DNA of 64,000 nucleotides from Methanobacterium sp. (GTDB taxonomy: Archaea; Methanobacteriota; Methanobacteria; Methanobacteriales; Methanobacteriaceae). The stretch's first letter is position 1. Each line of letters opens with the position of its first letter. The notes beneath the pieces are model-generated. The model was not told the DNA's origin. It saw only the letters and a list, made by a program, of their open reading frames with translations, and ran no database searches. Position numbers and translations under genes: made by a program. The DNA lies in the NCBI GenBank assembly GCA_018263005.1, contig JADFDH010000001.1, positions 434,001-498,000 of the forward strand, read 5' to 3'. Of this stretch, positions 17,284-25,203 are shown in pieces.

Positions 17284-17457
17284 AAGTTTTTCTAGCAAAA
17301 TAGGCTAAGCTTTAACCCATTAAAAGGATATTAACTAAATATTTTAATATTTAAAATAGAAATCTAAAAAATAAAATTAATTTTAAGCTTTCAAGCCTTC
17401 ACTTATTTAAACCTGATTTTGGAACCATATTGCTTTTTCATAGATATAATTTCTTCT

Positions 17458-17664
17458 TCATCCAATGGCAATACATTCCCAGGTTTCTGCTTCTGTATCT
17501 ATGGTAGCAAATAATTCTTTTTCAACGTCTTTAAACAAGTCTTCACAGCTGAAATTCAAGTCTGCTGATTTTTTAACTTGGTACATTCTTCCTCTTGCAC
17601 TTTTAACTACTATATCTCCCTCACGGGTTATTCCCACTACTAATTGTTTTATTTCTTTAGCCAT
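17458..17664 (-). CDS. Small conserved-looking hypothetical protein
   Basis: 68 residues, acidic overall. Begins MAKEIKQLVVGITREGDIVV and continues with GRMYQVKKSADLNFSCEDLF, a strand-rich start followed by a helix. GGTGGAGATGATCAA gives a very good ribosome binding site, which supports it as a real gene. No cofactor motif and no family that I recognise. The preceding 220 bases are AT-rich and empty. Confidence 0.6.
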   Translation of the reverse strand: MAKEIKQLVVGITREGDIVVKSARGRMYQVKKSADLNFSCEDLFKDVEKELFATIDTEAETWECIAIG

Positions 17665-17783
17665 TTGATCATCTCCACCAAAACTATTAATAAATTTTTT
17701 ATAAAAACCAAATATATTTTTTGATTAATATTTTCAATTAATTTAATTATTCCTCTTAGTTATTTTCATTCCATTAAAATTAA

Positions 17784-18131
17784 TCACCCTTCGATATCAT
17801 TCTTCAATTCTTTGGACTCCTTACTCAAAGTGTAGCCTATGATGGTTCTAATGGACACAATAATTGCTAAAATAATGATATCGTTGATGGTGGGTGTGAT
17901 TATTGTTTTGATCAGATCACCAGCTATAAAGAACTCCAGACCCAGAGCTATTTTGTAGGTGAAATCGATTCTCACATCTGCGTAATAGTTTTTTCGTTTT
18001 ATCTCACCGATTAAGGTATCGATAGTAGCTCTGATTCCGCCATATATGATTATTATGGAGCCTACAACAGAGAAGGCTAATGGGATAATGGTGATTAAGA
18101 ATTCAAGTATTGATATTATTTCAACCCCCAA
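17784..18131 (-). CDS. DUF1622 membrane protein
   Basis: 115 residues with three hydrophobic helices (about 7-30, 62-80, 84-102). The DUF1622 signature is present: IALGLEFFIAGDLIKTIITP and IVSIRTIIGYTLSKESKEL. The family is widespread in bacteria and archaea with no assigned function; the helix arrangement suggests an inner-membrane scaffold or channel subunit. Single gene between a small hypothetical and tRNA-Glu. Confidence 0.8.
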   Translation of the reverse strand: MGVEIISILEFLITIIPLAFSVVGSIIIIYGGIRATIDTLIGEIKRKNYYADVRIDFTYKIALGLEFFIAGDLIKTIITPTINDIIILAIIVSIRTIIGYTLSKESKELKNDIEG

Positions 18132-18248
18132 ATATTTAGAATTACTCCAACCAATTTATGAAATCTAATATTTAAATTTGTTCCAACTGGTTTTACCTTA
18201 TAGAATTGCACCAAATGGTTTTTTAACACCCTATAATATTTATATAAT

Positions 18249-18322
18249 GCTCCGGCCGGGATTCGAACCCGGGTCCTCAGCTCGAGAGGCTGAAATGATT
18301 GGCCGGACTACACTACCGGAGC
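18249..18322 (-). tRNA. tRNA-Glu (CTC anticodon)
   Basis: 74 bases. On the minus strand: acceptor arms GCTCCGG and CCGGAGC pair fully, the T arm is CCGGG-TTCGAAT-CCCGG, and the anticodon stem TCAGC/GCTGA encloses loop CTCTCGA with anticodon CTC, which reads GAG. No intron and no encoded CCA: the bases after the acceptor are ATTATA. The D-arm sequence GTGTAGTCCGGCCAATC matches archaeal tRNA-Glu. No integrase gene or duplicated 3' end is seen nearby. Confidence 0.95.
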
Positions 18323-18377
18323 AGTCATGATACCGGAAAATTTTAATAAAAAAAATTTAAAGAGTTTCCAACTGATT

Positions 18378-18923
18378 TTATGGAGCTTGGAAACTGTTAA
18401 TTATTATGTCGAAGTATTTCTGCTGGTCCTGGACATTAACTCCACCGAAGGTTAGAAAACTGAGTATGTAGGTGTAGTTATTTTTGTCGAAGTAGATCAG
18501 TTTAATTTGTAACTGCGTGCCATTGGTATCTGCACCGCTGAAGACGGTTACATTACCAGTTAAACCCGTAATGTTCACTTTGCTATCTGTAGTGTTCAGG
18601 GTGGTGTTGGTATTATTGGTCAAACTGGTCTTAACGCTATCATAGGTTAAATTAGCTCTTTTTGGTTGTCTGACAATTTCTAATCGGTCCCCTTTAGTAC
18701 CATTGGATTGCTGGAACTGGGGGTCGTAGAGAATTACCACACTATTAGATTCAAGACTCTGGCTGGTTAGAAGCCAGTTACTGGGATAATTAAAGCTTAA
18801 TCCGTTGACAGAATAATTTCCATAGGTGGACTGGTTGGTTTGATTGTTGGAAGTACAACCGGATGCAAAGACCACCAGAGCCAGTAAGGCTAATATAAAA
18901 GTGTATAGGTGTATTTTTTTCAT
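18378..18923 (-). CDS. Secreted lipoprotein with PsbP-like domain
   Basis: 181 residues. Signal peptide LYTFILALLALVVFASGC ends in a lipobox with the cysteine at residue 23, followed by an Asn/Thr-rich linker. The body, from NGLSFNYPSNWLL to YILSFLTFGG and YFDIIINSF, follows the PsbP/PsbP-like fold that is common among methanogen lipoproteins. Many NxT/NxS sequons suggest surface glycosylation. Upstream is a GAGGAAG ribosome binding site. Function unknown. Confidence 0.8.
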   Translation of the reverse strand: MKKIHLYTFILALLALVVFASGCTSNNQTNQSTYGNYSVNGLSFNYPSNWLLTSQSLESNSVVILYDPQFQQSNGTKGDRLEIVRQPKRANLTYDSVKTSLTNNTNTTLNTTDSKVNITGLTGNVTVFSGADTNGTQLQIKLIYFDKNNYTYILSFLTFGGVNVQDQQKYFDIIINSFQAP

Positions 18924-19100
18924 CTGCTTCCTCCTTATAGATTAATCTTAATCTATGTTTTGGCCCCTTATAATATCTTCTAAATGTAAAAGATAGAAAA
19001 GTGGTCTAAAGCAATATTTCCATCCACTCTAATATCTTTCACTTTTTTATGGGGCATTAAAGATATATGTTAAACAATTAAAAGTTGGTTATGATGAGAT

Positions 19101-20054
19101 ATGTCTAGGCAAGAAATTGAAAATGCACGAAGATTACAGGAACAGTTATTGGATAATCATGAGGGGGATGTTATCGATGATGTCTTCCAAGGAGAGTTAT
19201 ACCAGACACCAGGAGGGTCCTGTTATAAGATTGAAGAATCTCTAAAAATTAAATTGAATTCCCCAAGAAAAGAGAAGGTATTATCATGTATTTTGAAGGA
19301 TATTAAATTAATAAATGGGATTGGAGAGGCCAGGGAACGTAATTTGAACAGAGAAGGATACCAAACTATAGAAGATTTGCTAAATCATCCTCAATTTAAA
19401 GATAATGCAACAGAATTTCTAAATACACTGGAAAACTCACCACTGGACTGTTTAAAGAGGCGTTGTTCCAATTCACACCCTTATTTATTGTATTCCTCTT
19501 CCTTTGGAGATATGGAAGATCTATTATTCTTCGATATTGAGACCATGGGCCTGAAAGACCGACCAGTAATATTGATCGGCCTGGCCCGAATAAAAGATAA
19601 TAAGATAACAGTTAAACAATATCTTTCCACAGATTTAAAGGATGAAAAATCCATGCTTGAAGGGTTCATATCAGATATAAATAAGAACACAGTTTTCGTA
19701 TCCTTCAACGGACGAAGCTTCGACCTTCCTTTCATAAAGGGCAGGAATTTTCATCATGGTATCTGGGAGGAGCTTAACTACCACCATCTGGATCTACTGC
19801 ATTTTTCCCGGCGCACCTGGGGAAGGACCCTGCCCAACTGCAGACTTCAAACATTGGAAAAATATTTATTTAACCTTGAAAGATATGATGATGTCCCCAG
19901 TAGCCAGGTCCCGGCTTTTTATGAGAAATATCTGCAAACCAGTAACATTGGACCTTTAATCCCTATAGTGGAACATAATCGACAGGATGTGGTCACCCTG
20001 GCCAAGATATTATCCAAATTACAGGAAGAACATGATAATGGTTTAAATGGATGA
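19101..20054 (+). CDS. RNase H-like 3'-5' exonuclease domain protein (YprB-like)
   Basis: 317 residues. The N-terminal part has a helix-hairpin-helix-like segment (LINGIGEARERNLNREGYQT near 70-90). The C-terminal half is a DnaQ-like exonuclease fold: motif I FFDIETMGL with the D-x-E pair near residues 148-150, motif II SFNGRSFDLPF near 200, and motif III HNRQDVVTLAKIL near 295. This DEDD-type order is found in YprB-family predicted exonucleases. Probably acts on DNA or RNA in repair or processing. The start codon is the first ATG after TTGGTTATGATGAGAT. Confidence 0.85.
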   Translation: MSRQEIENARRLQEQLLDNHEGDVIDDVFQGELYQTPGGSCYKIEESLKIKLNSPRKEKVLSCILKDIKLINGIGEARERNLNREGYQTIEDLLNHPQFKDNATEFLNTLENSPLDCLKRRCSNSHPYLLYSSSFGDMEDLLFFDIETMGLKDRPVILIGLARIKDNKITVKQYLSTDLKDEKSMLEGFISDINKNTVFVSFNGRSFDLPFIKGRNFHHGIWEELNYHHLDLLHFSRRTWGRTLPNCRLQTLEKYLFNLERYDDVPSSQVPAFYEKYLQTSNIGPLIPIVEHNRQDVVTLAKILSKLQEEHDNGLNG

Positions 20055-20068
20055 GGAGATAAAAAAAA

Positions 20069-20548
20069 ATGGAAAATAAGGAAAAGGCCAGCTTCGCAGC
20101 CGGATGTTTCTGGGGTGTTGAGGAAACATTCCGCAAACTAAAAGGTGTTATATCAACATCAGTAGGGTATATGGGTGGAGATTTAGATAACCCCACCTAT
20201 GAAGATGTTTGCACCGGTAGAACCGGCCATGCCGAGGCAGTGGAGATAATATTCGATCCTTCCCAGATATCTTTTGATCAACTGTTACAAGTTTTCTGGG
20301 AAAACCATGATCCCACCACCCTCAATCGGCAGGGACCGGACATAGGTGAACAATATCGTTCAGTAATATTTTACCACAACGAAGAGCAGAAGAGACTAGC
20401 ATCAGCATCTAAGGAGAAATTACAGAAATCAGGCAGGTACAGGAATGATATAGTCACCCAGATAGTCCCGGCAACTACATTCTATAAAGCAGAGGACTAT
20501 CATCAGCAATATCTGGCAAAGAGAGGTCTAAGAAGCTGTAGATTTTAA
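20069..20548 (+). CDS. msrA: Peptide methionine sulfoxide reductase A
   Basis: 159 residues, complete MsrA. Reduces the S-epimer of methionine sulfoxide in proteins. The catalytic cysteine is in AAGCFWGVEE (C13), followed by VGYMGG, the TGHAEAVEI segment and the DPTTLNRQGPDIGEQYRS signature. A further cysteine near the C-terminus (RSCRF) is the probable resolving residue. GAGGAGAT precedes the ATG. It starts 15 bases after the exonuclease gene and is followed within 14 bases by a thioesterase gene. Confidence 0.96.
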   Translation: MENKEKASFAAGCFWGVEETFRKLKGVISTSVGYMGGDLDNPTYEDVCTGRTGHAEAVEIIFDPSQISFDQLLQVFWENHDPTTLNRQGPDIGEQYRSVIFYHNEEQKRLASASKEKLQKSGRYRNDIVTQIVPATTFYKAEDYHQQYLAKRGLRSCRF

Positions 20549-20561
20549 ATTAGGTGATTTG

Positions 20562-20969
20562 ATGGATAGTATAAAGGAATTTTTTAAGAGAGATAAATTC
20601 GCTGAATTATGCGGTATAGAACTGGTTGAAGTTTCACCCGGAAGTGCAAAAGCAGTAATGGAGGTTAAAAAAGAGCATTTTAACGGAATTAACACCGTAC
20701 ATGGTGGTGCTATATTCACACTAGCAGATTTAGCCTTCGCAGCTGCGGCTAATTCATATGGACCGATCACAGTAGCTATAAACGTGAGTATAACCTATAT
20801 GAAGGCAATAACAGCCGGGAAAATTACAGCAGTAGCCCGTGAGATATCCAGAAATCCTAAATTATCCACCTACACCATCGATATCTATGATGAGTCTGGA
20901 AATATTGCAGCAGTGTTTCAGGGCCTGGCCTACCAGAAAAGAGGAAATTTGGACTCTTTAATTAAATAA
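20562..20969 (+). CDS. PaaI-type hotdog thioesterase
   Basis: 135 residues, hotdog fold. The signature HFNGINTVHGGAIFTLADLA (about 42-61) includes the HGG and acidic residue that catalyse thioester hydrolysis. The following strands VAINVSITYMKAITAGKITA are typical of PaaI. The ATG at 20562 is placed by AGGTGAT; a TTG sits three bases upstream. Likely removes misloaded acyl or aryl groups from CoA. Clusters with msrA and a small hypothetical gene. Confidence 0.88.
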   Translation: MDSIKEFFKRDKFAELCGIELVEVSPGSAKAVMEVKKEHFNGINTVHGGAIFTLADLAFAAAANSYGPITVAINVSITYMKAITAGKITAVAREISRNPKLSTYTIDIYDESGNIAAVFQGLAYQKRGNLDSLIK

Positions 20970-20988
20970 GTCTATTTGGAGTATTAAT

Positions 20989-21345
20989 ATGGATATTAAC
21001 CAGGAAGATTTACAGGAATTACAGGAAAAACTGATATTGATCTATAAATTAGTAAAACAGGAAAAAATGTTTGAAAAATTTTTCCTGGAAGGCACGCAAT
21101 ATAAGAAGCCATTGAAATTTCAAAATGGTCTTATTAATAAATTATTGGAACTTGAAGATTCTCTTGAATTCCTTAAAACATGCATAATTGAGCTGGAAGA
21201 GATTAAAGGCAAGAAATATGAACAAATCTCATTCCAGGATATATTAGCTGAGAATGATAAAGAATATTTGTTCATTAAATATGGTTTAACCGACCTCTAT
21301 GATGCTGATAAGCTGGATTTAGATCTTTTATTAGAATACTTTTAG
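20989..21345 (+). CDS. Hypothetical helical protein
   Basis: 118 residues, mostly charged amphipathic helices: EDLQELQEKLILIYKLVKQ at the start, a central LINKLLELEDSLEFLKTCII, and an aspartate-rich C-terminus LYDADKLDLDLLLEYF. It looks like a small helical-bundle or coiled-coil protein. Starts 19 bases after the thioesterase stop and converges with the cyclo-ligase gene on the other strand. No family recognised. Confidence 0.6.
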   Translation: MDINQEDLQELQEKLILIYKLVKQEKMFEKFFLEGTQYKKPLKFQNGLINKLLELEDSLEFLKTCIIELEEIKGKKYEQISFQDILAENDKEYLFIKYGLTDLYDADKLDLDLLLEYF

Positions 21346-21395
21346 TTAAAAATGATTGATTATGATTAAGTACATTAATATTCTGAATTAACAAT

Positions 21396-22001
21396 TTATA
21401 TCCTAATCACTCTTTGGGGAGTTATTATCATATTGATCCTCTTATCATGTGGTTCAGTGGGTATTTCATTAACGATCTGGTTTTCATGTACCGTGGTGGC
21501 AACAGTGGTCTTAGATGTGATGGCGTTTTCTTTAAGCAGGTGTTCGAGCTCCTGATCGGCATATCCGCCTCCTTTACCCAATCTTCTGCCTGAAAGATCC
21601 ACAGCCACGGATCCTTCCACCACCAGGTCTACTTGGGGGAATTCTTTAAGGGTATTACCATATTTAAAAGCACCTTTAATGGTGGAGGCCATTTTAGCAT
21701 GGTTAATGACGTCCTGTGGGTTTATTTCAAGGTAACCCTTCTCTAGTTTTGGGGAGGCCATGATCAATTTCTTACCATCGAGAAGTGCATATTCACGTGT
21801 TTCTCTCTGGGCTGAATCAGGACTGCAGAATATGATACTGGAATCATCCCATTCTATTGTTTTTCTAAGTCTGGAAGCTGCCTTCATAGCACCTTTGAAT
21901 CTGGGTATCCGTCCATATGTTCTTCGGGGGTTGGTTATTTGGTTTTCCTTAAGGTCATTCCATATTTTTTCTCTTAGTTTCTTCTTTGCATCCACCGACA
22001 T
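21396..22001 (-). CDS. 5-formyltetrahydrofolate cyclo-ligase family protein
   Basis: 201 residues from the ATG at 22001, placed by GAGGGTTTGAAG. Family signatures are KGAMKAASRLRKTIEW with the nucleotide-binding basic residues, the SPDSAQRETREYALLDGKKL segment, and GRRLGKGGGYADQELEHL, the phosphate-binding GKGGGY loop. Classic members make 5,10-methenyl-THF; in a methanogen that uses methanopterin, a related pterin or other substrate is possible. The C-terminus HDKRINMIITP is also typical. Confidence 0.85.
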   Translation of the reverse strand: MSVDAKKKLREKIWNDLKENQITNPRRTYGRIPRFKGAMKAASRLRKTIEWDDSSIIFCSPDSAQRETREYALLDGKKLIMASPKLEKGYLEINPQDVINHAKMASTIKGAFKYGNTLKEFPQVDLVVEGSVAVDLSGRRLGKGGGYADQELEHLLKENAITSKTTVATTVHENQIVNEIPTEPHDKRINMIITPQRVIRI

Positions 22002-22245
22002 CTTCAAACCCTCTTTTAATCATTAGATTATTAATTCATTTATAAATCTGAATTTCCACATATATTTATAAAGGTTAAAACAATAGATTAACATTATATT
22101 TTTTTCTATATTTCTAAAAATTTGGGTTGATGAATGAACTTATTAGCATAATTCAGGAAATATTATATGATTTTCAAATTTAATCATGTAAACCCCCTAT
22201 TATAGATTATAGGAATGAGTAATCAATTATTTTAACGGTGATAAG

Positions 22246-23301
22246 ATGGCAGGAATAGTAGGATACGGAGTTTATATACCATCATACAGGATAAAAGTTG
22301 AAGAAATAGCAAAAGTATGGGGAGATGACCCAGCGGCTATTTCAAGAGGATTGGTAGTACAGGAAAAATCAGTACCAGCCCCAGATGAAGACACAGCAAC
22401 CATATCAGTTGAAGCAGCTAGAAATTCACTTAAAAGGGCTTCTATTGATCCTGAAAAAATAGGCGCAGTATATGTGGGATCAGAATCCCATCCTTACGCA
22501 GTAAAACCAACAGCCACTATAGTGGCTGAGGCAGTTGATGCTGCACCAAACCTAACCGCTGCGGATCTGGAGTTCGCTTGTAAAGCAGGTACTGCTGGTA
22601 TTCAGATGTGTATGGGTCTTGTTGATTCTAATATAATAGATTATGGGCTGGCTGTAGGTGCTGATACAGCTCAGGGAGCTCCCAGCGATGCTTTAGAGTA
22701 TACGGCATCAGCAGGTGGAGCGGCTTATGTGGTCGGTAAGCAGGATACCATCGCAGATTTTGAGGGAACCTGCAGTTACACCACGGACACCCCTGACTTC
22801 TACCGTAGGGAAGGAAAGCCCTACCCAAAACATGGTGGCAGATTCACCGGTGAACCAGCTTACTTTAAACACGTACTATCAGGAGCTAAAGCTCTTTTTG
22901 AAAAAATGGGTACGGAAGCTTCTGATTATGATCATGTTGTTCTTCACCAGCCCAACGGTAAATTCTATATAAGAGCTGCGAGGAAGTTAGGATTTTCAGA
23001 AGAACAGTATAAAACGGGCCTTTTGACCCCTTATGTTGGGAACACTTATTCCGGAGCCACTCCCCTTGGTCTGGCAGCGATTTTGGATATTGCAAAATCC
23101 GGAGAACGTATCATGGCTGTTTCATATGGATCAGGTGCCGGAAGCGATGCCTTCTCCATAACGGTTAACGATACCATAGATGATAAAAGAGAACTGGCAC
23201 CGAAGGTCCAGGACATGATCAAAAATAAATGTTACGTTGATTATGCCATATATGCTAAATTCAAAGGAAAACTGCGGATGGCAGGTTTATCTGAAGATTA
23301 A
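22246..23301 (+). CDS. Hydroxymethylglutaryl-CoA synthase, archaeal type
   Basis: 351 residues. Condenses acetoacetyl-CoA with acetyl-CoA to HMG-CoA, the second step of isoprenoid (archaeal lipid) synthesis. The catalytic triad is visible: glutamate in VGSESHPYAV (E80), cysteine in LEFACKAGTAGIQM (C112), and histidine in VVLHQPNGKF (about H234). GGTGATAAG precedes the ATG. The thiolase gene follows 103 bases later and supplies acetoacetyl-CoA; in archaea the two proteins form one complex bridged by a DUF35 protein. Confidence 0.96.
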   Translation: MAGIVGYGVYIPSYRIKVEEIAKVWGDDPAAISRGLVVQEKSVPAPDEDTATISVEAARNSLKRASIDPEKIGAVYVGSESHPYAVKPTATIVAEAVDAAPNLTAADLEFACKAGTAGIQMCMGLVDSNIIDYGLAVGADTAQGAPSDALEYTASAGGAAYVVGKQDTIADFEGTCSYTTDTPDFYRREGKPYPKHGGRFTGEPAYFKHVLSGAKALFEKMGTEASDYDHVVLHQPNGKFYIRAARKLGFSEEQYKTGLLTPYVGNTYSGATPLGLAAILDIAKSGERIMAVSYGSGAGSDAFSITVNDTIDDKRELAPKVQDMIKNKCYVDYAIYAKFKGKLRMAGLSED

Positions 23302-23404
23302 AAACATAAAATGAGAAGATTATTAATTCAATATTTTATTAAACAAGGATAGAAATGGTTTATACCATGGCAGAGAATTACTAGGATGAAATGGAGGTAT
23401 TTAA

Positions 23405-24556
23405 GTGAGAGATGTTGCGATTATAGGCGTGTCCCAAACTAAATTCGGAGAACTATGGGATACTTCATTTAGAGATATGATCACAGAGGCCGGTTTGAAG
23501 GCCATTGGCGATGCAGGAATAGAAGGGGCTGATCTGGAGGCGATGTTCGTAGGTAATATGTCTGCAGGATTATTTGTCGAACAGGAACATATCGCATCCC
23601 TTATTGCAGATCAAGCAGGATTAAATCCTATACCATGTACTAGGGTAGAAGCTGCCTGTGCTTCCGGTGGATTAGCCCTGAGAAGTGGAATTATGGCTGT
23701 CGCATCCGGATATCATGATGTGGTGATATCTGCCGGAGTGGAGAAAATGACCGATGTGGTGGATCCCACGCCAGTTATTTCCACAGCCGCTGATCAGGAA
23801 TGGGAAGTGCAGCAGGGAGCTAGTTTCCCATCACTTTATGCTATGATGGCCCGGAGGCATATGCATGAATATGGAACCACTAGAGAACAGTTAGCCATGT
23901 TCAGTGTGATTAATCATAAAAATGGTTTCCTGAATCCTTTAGCCCAGTTTCCCATGAAAATAACCGTTGATCAGGTTTTAAATTCAAGTATGGTCGCCGA
24001 TCCTTTAAGATTATTGGACTGCTCTCCTATCACTGATGGGGCTGCGGCAGTTATATTATGCCCTGCAGAAGATGCTCGTAAGTACACGGATACACCAATC
24101 TATGTTAAGGCTTCAGCTCAGGCATCGGGGACAATAGGCCTTCATGAGAGGAGAGATATTACCACCATAGATGCTACAGTACACGCAGCCCGGATGGCAT
24201 ATAAGATGGCAGGACTAAAACCACAGGATATAGATGTGGCTGAGGTTCATGACTGTTTCAGTATAAACGGATTATTGGCCATAGAAGATCTGGGTTTTGT
24301 TGAAAAGGGCAAAGCAGGCCCGGCAGTTGAAGATGGTATAACTGAAAGAGACGGTAAGATTCCGATAAATCCATCTGGAGGTCTTAAATCAAGGGGACAT
24401 CCATTAGGGGCTACAGGAATAGCTCAGACTGCTGAAATAGTATGGCAATTACGTGGTGAAGCAGGGAAAAGACAGATAAATGGTTTGGAGATTGGTATGA
24501 CCCATAATATAGGTGGGACAGGCGGAACAGCAGCTGTTCACATATTCTCCAATTAA
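23405..24556 (+). CDS. Acetyl-CoA C-acetyltransferase (archaeal thiolase)
   Basis: 383 residues, starting at a GTG seven bases after GGAGGT. Makes acetoacetyl-CoA from two acetyl-CoA for the mevalonate route. The acylated cysteine is in RVEAACASGGLAL (C85). The C-terminal half has HDCFSINGLLAIEDLG and GGLKSRGHPLGATG. The usual second catalytic cysteine loop reads MTHNIGGTGG, as in SCP-x-like archaeal thiolases that work with HMG-CoA synthase. The DUF35 partner normally found next is not in this window. Confidence 0.95.
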   Translation: MRDVAIIGVSQTKFGELWDTSFRDMITEAGLKAIGDAGIEGADLEAMFVGNMSAGLFVEQEHIASLIADQAGLNPIPCTRVEAACASGGLALRSGIMAVASGYHDVVISAGVEKMTDVVDPTPVISTAADQEWEVQQGASFPSLYAMMARRHMHEYGTTREQLAMFSVINHKNGFLNPLAQFPMKITVDQVLNSSMVADPLRLLDCSPITDGAAAVILCPAEDARKYTDTPIYVKASAQASGTIGLHERRDITTIDATVHAARMAYKMAGLKPQDIDVAEVHDCFSINGLLAIEDLGFVEKGKAGPAVEDGITERDGKIPINPSGGLKSRGHPLGATGIAQTAEIVWQLRGEAGKRQINGLEIGMTHNIGGTGGTAAVHIFSN

Positions 24557-24620
24557 TAGAAGTCAGAATAAAAATATTTTTTTTATTTATTATTTTTTTT
24601 AGAAATTGGATTCTTTTTTA

Positions 24621-24693
24621 ATATTGGATATTTATTTAAGAAAATAGTATGTTCGTTTTTTAAATATATTGGATATTTATTTAAGAAAATAGT
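24621..24693. repeat. Perfect 28-bp direct repeat
   Basis: The 28 bases at 24621-24648, beginning ATATTGGATATTTATTTAAG, recur exactly at 24666-24693, 45 bases apart. They sit between the convergent thiolase and rhodanese genes, beside several oligo-T tracts (24573-24600). There are no further copies in the gap. Confidence 0.7.
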
Positions 24694-24732
24694 TGTTTGT
24701 TCATAAATGAAAAATAGAGTAATGATTTTTTT

Positions 24733-25095
24733 TTAATTTTTAGTTACTGGTAATCTCTTTGATTTCCATTTGTCTATGCCTCCGTTGATATTGATTAGAT
24801 TTTTGTAACCTTGTTCTTTCATTAATTTTATGGCATTTAAACTCCGCCTTCCGGCTTTGCAGTATACAAAATATGTTTTATACTTATCCATTTTCTCTAG
24901 TTCATCTTTGAAATCAATGGATTTAACATCTAAAAGCAATGCATTTTCCAGATGATCTGTCTGGTATTCTTCAGGGGTGCGCACATCCAGGACCACGAAA
25001 TCGGGATCTTCACGGTGTTTTTCGATCTTTATAAACGCTTCTTTAGGTTCTAAATCTTCAAAATCCTTCTTCGAGTTTCTTTTTAGAATAGACAT
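24733..25095 (-). CDS. Rhodanese-domain protein
   Basis: 120 residues, one rhodanese domain. The active-site loop is YCKAGRRS with C79 as the persulfide-carrying cysteine; the DVRTPEEYQTDHLENA segment before it and GYKNLININGGIDKWK after it are characteristic. Such proteins shuttle sulfane sulfur. It is a single gene downstream of, and on the same strand as, the thermosome gene. Confidence 0.92.
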   Translation of the reverse strand: MSILKRNSKKDFEDLEPKEAFIKIEKHREDPDFVVLDVRTPEEYQTDHLENALLLDVKSIDFKDELEKMDKYKTYFVYCKAGRRSLNAIKLMKEQGYKNLININGGIDKWKSKRLPVTKN

Positions 25096-25203
25096 TGTTT
25101 AACCTTATGGTTTTTATTCATTTTATTTGTAAAATAAAAATTAAAAATTTAAAAAAAATTAAAAAAAAATTTAGGGGGGATTAAAATATTCCTAAATATT
25201 CTT

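Noticed and set aside
18249..18322. tRNA-Glu as an integration site of a mobile element
   Set aside because: No integrase and no partial copy of the tRNA 3' end was found around it. The neighbouring genes look ordinary.
24621..24693. Insertion-sequence target or terminal repeats
   Set aside because: The copies are direct, only 45 bases apart and enclose no gene; no transposase is seen.
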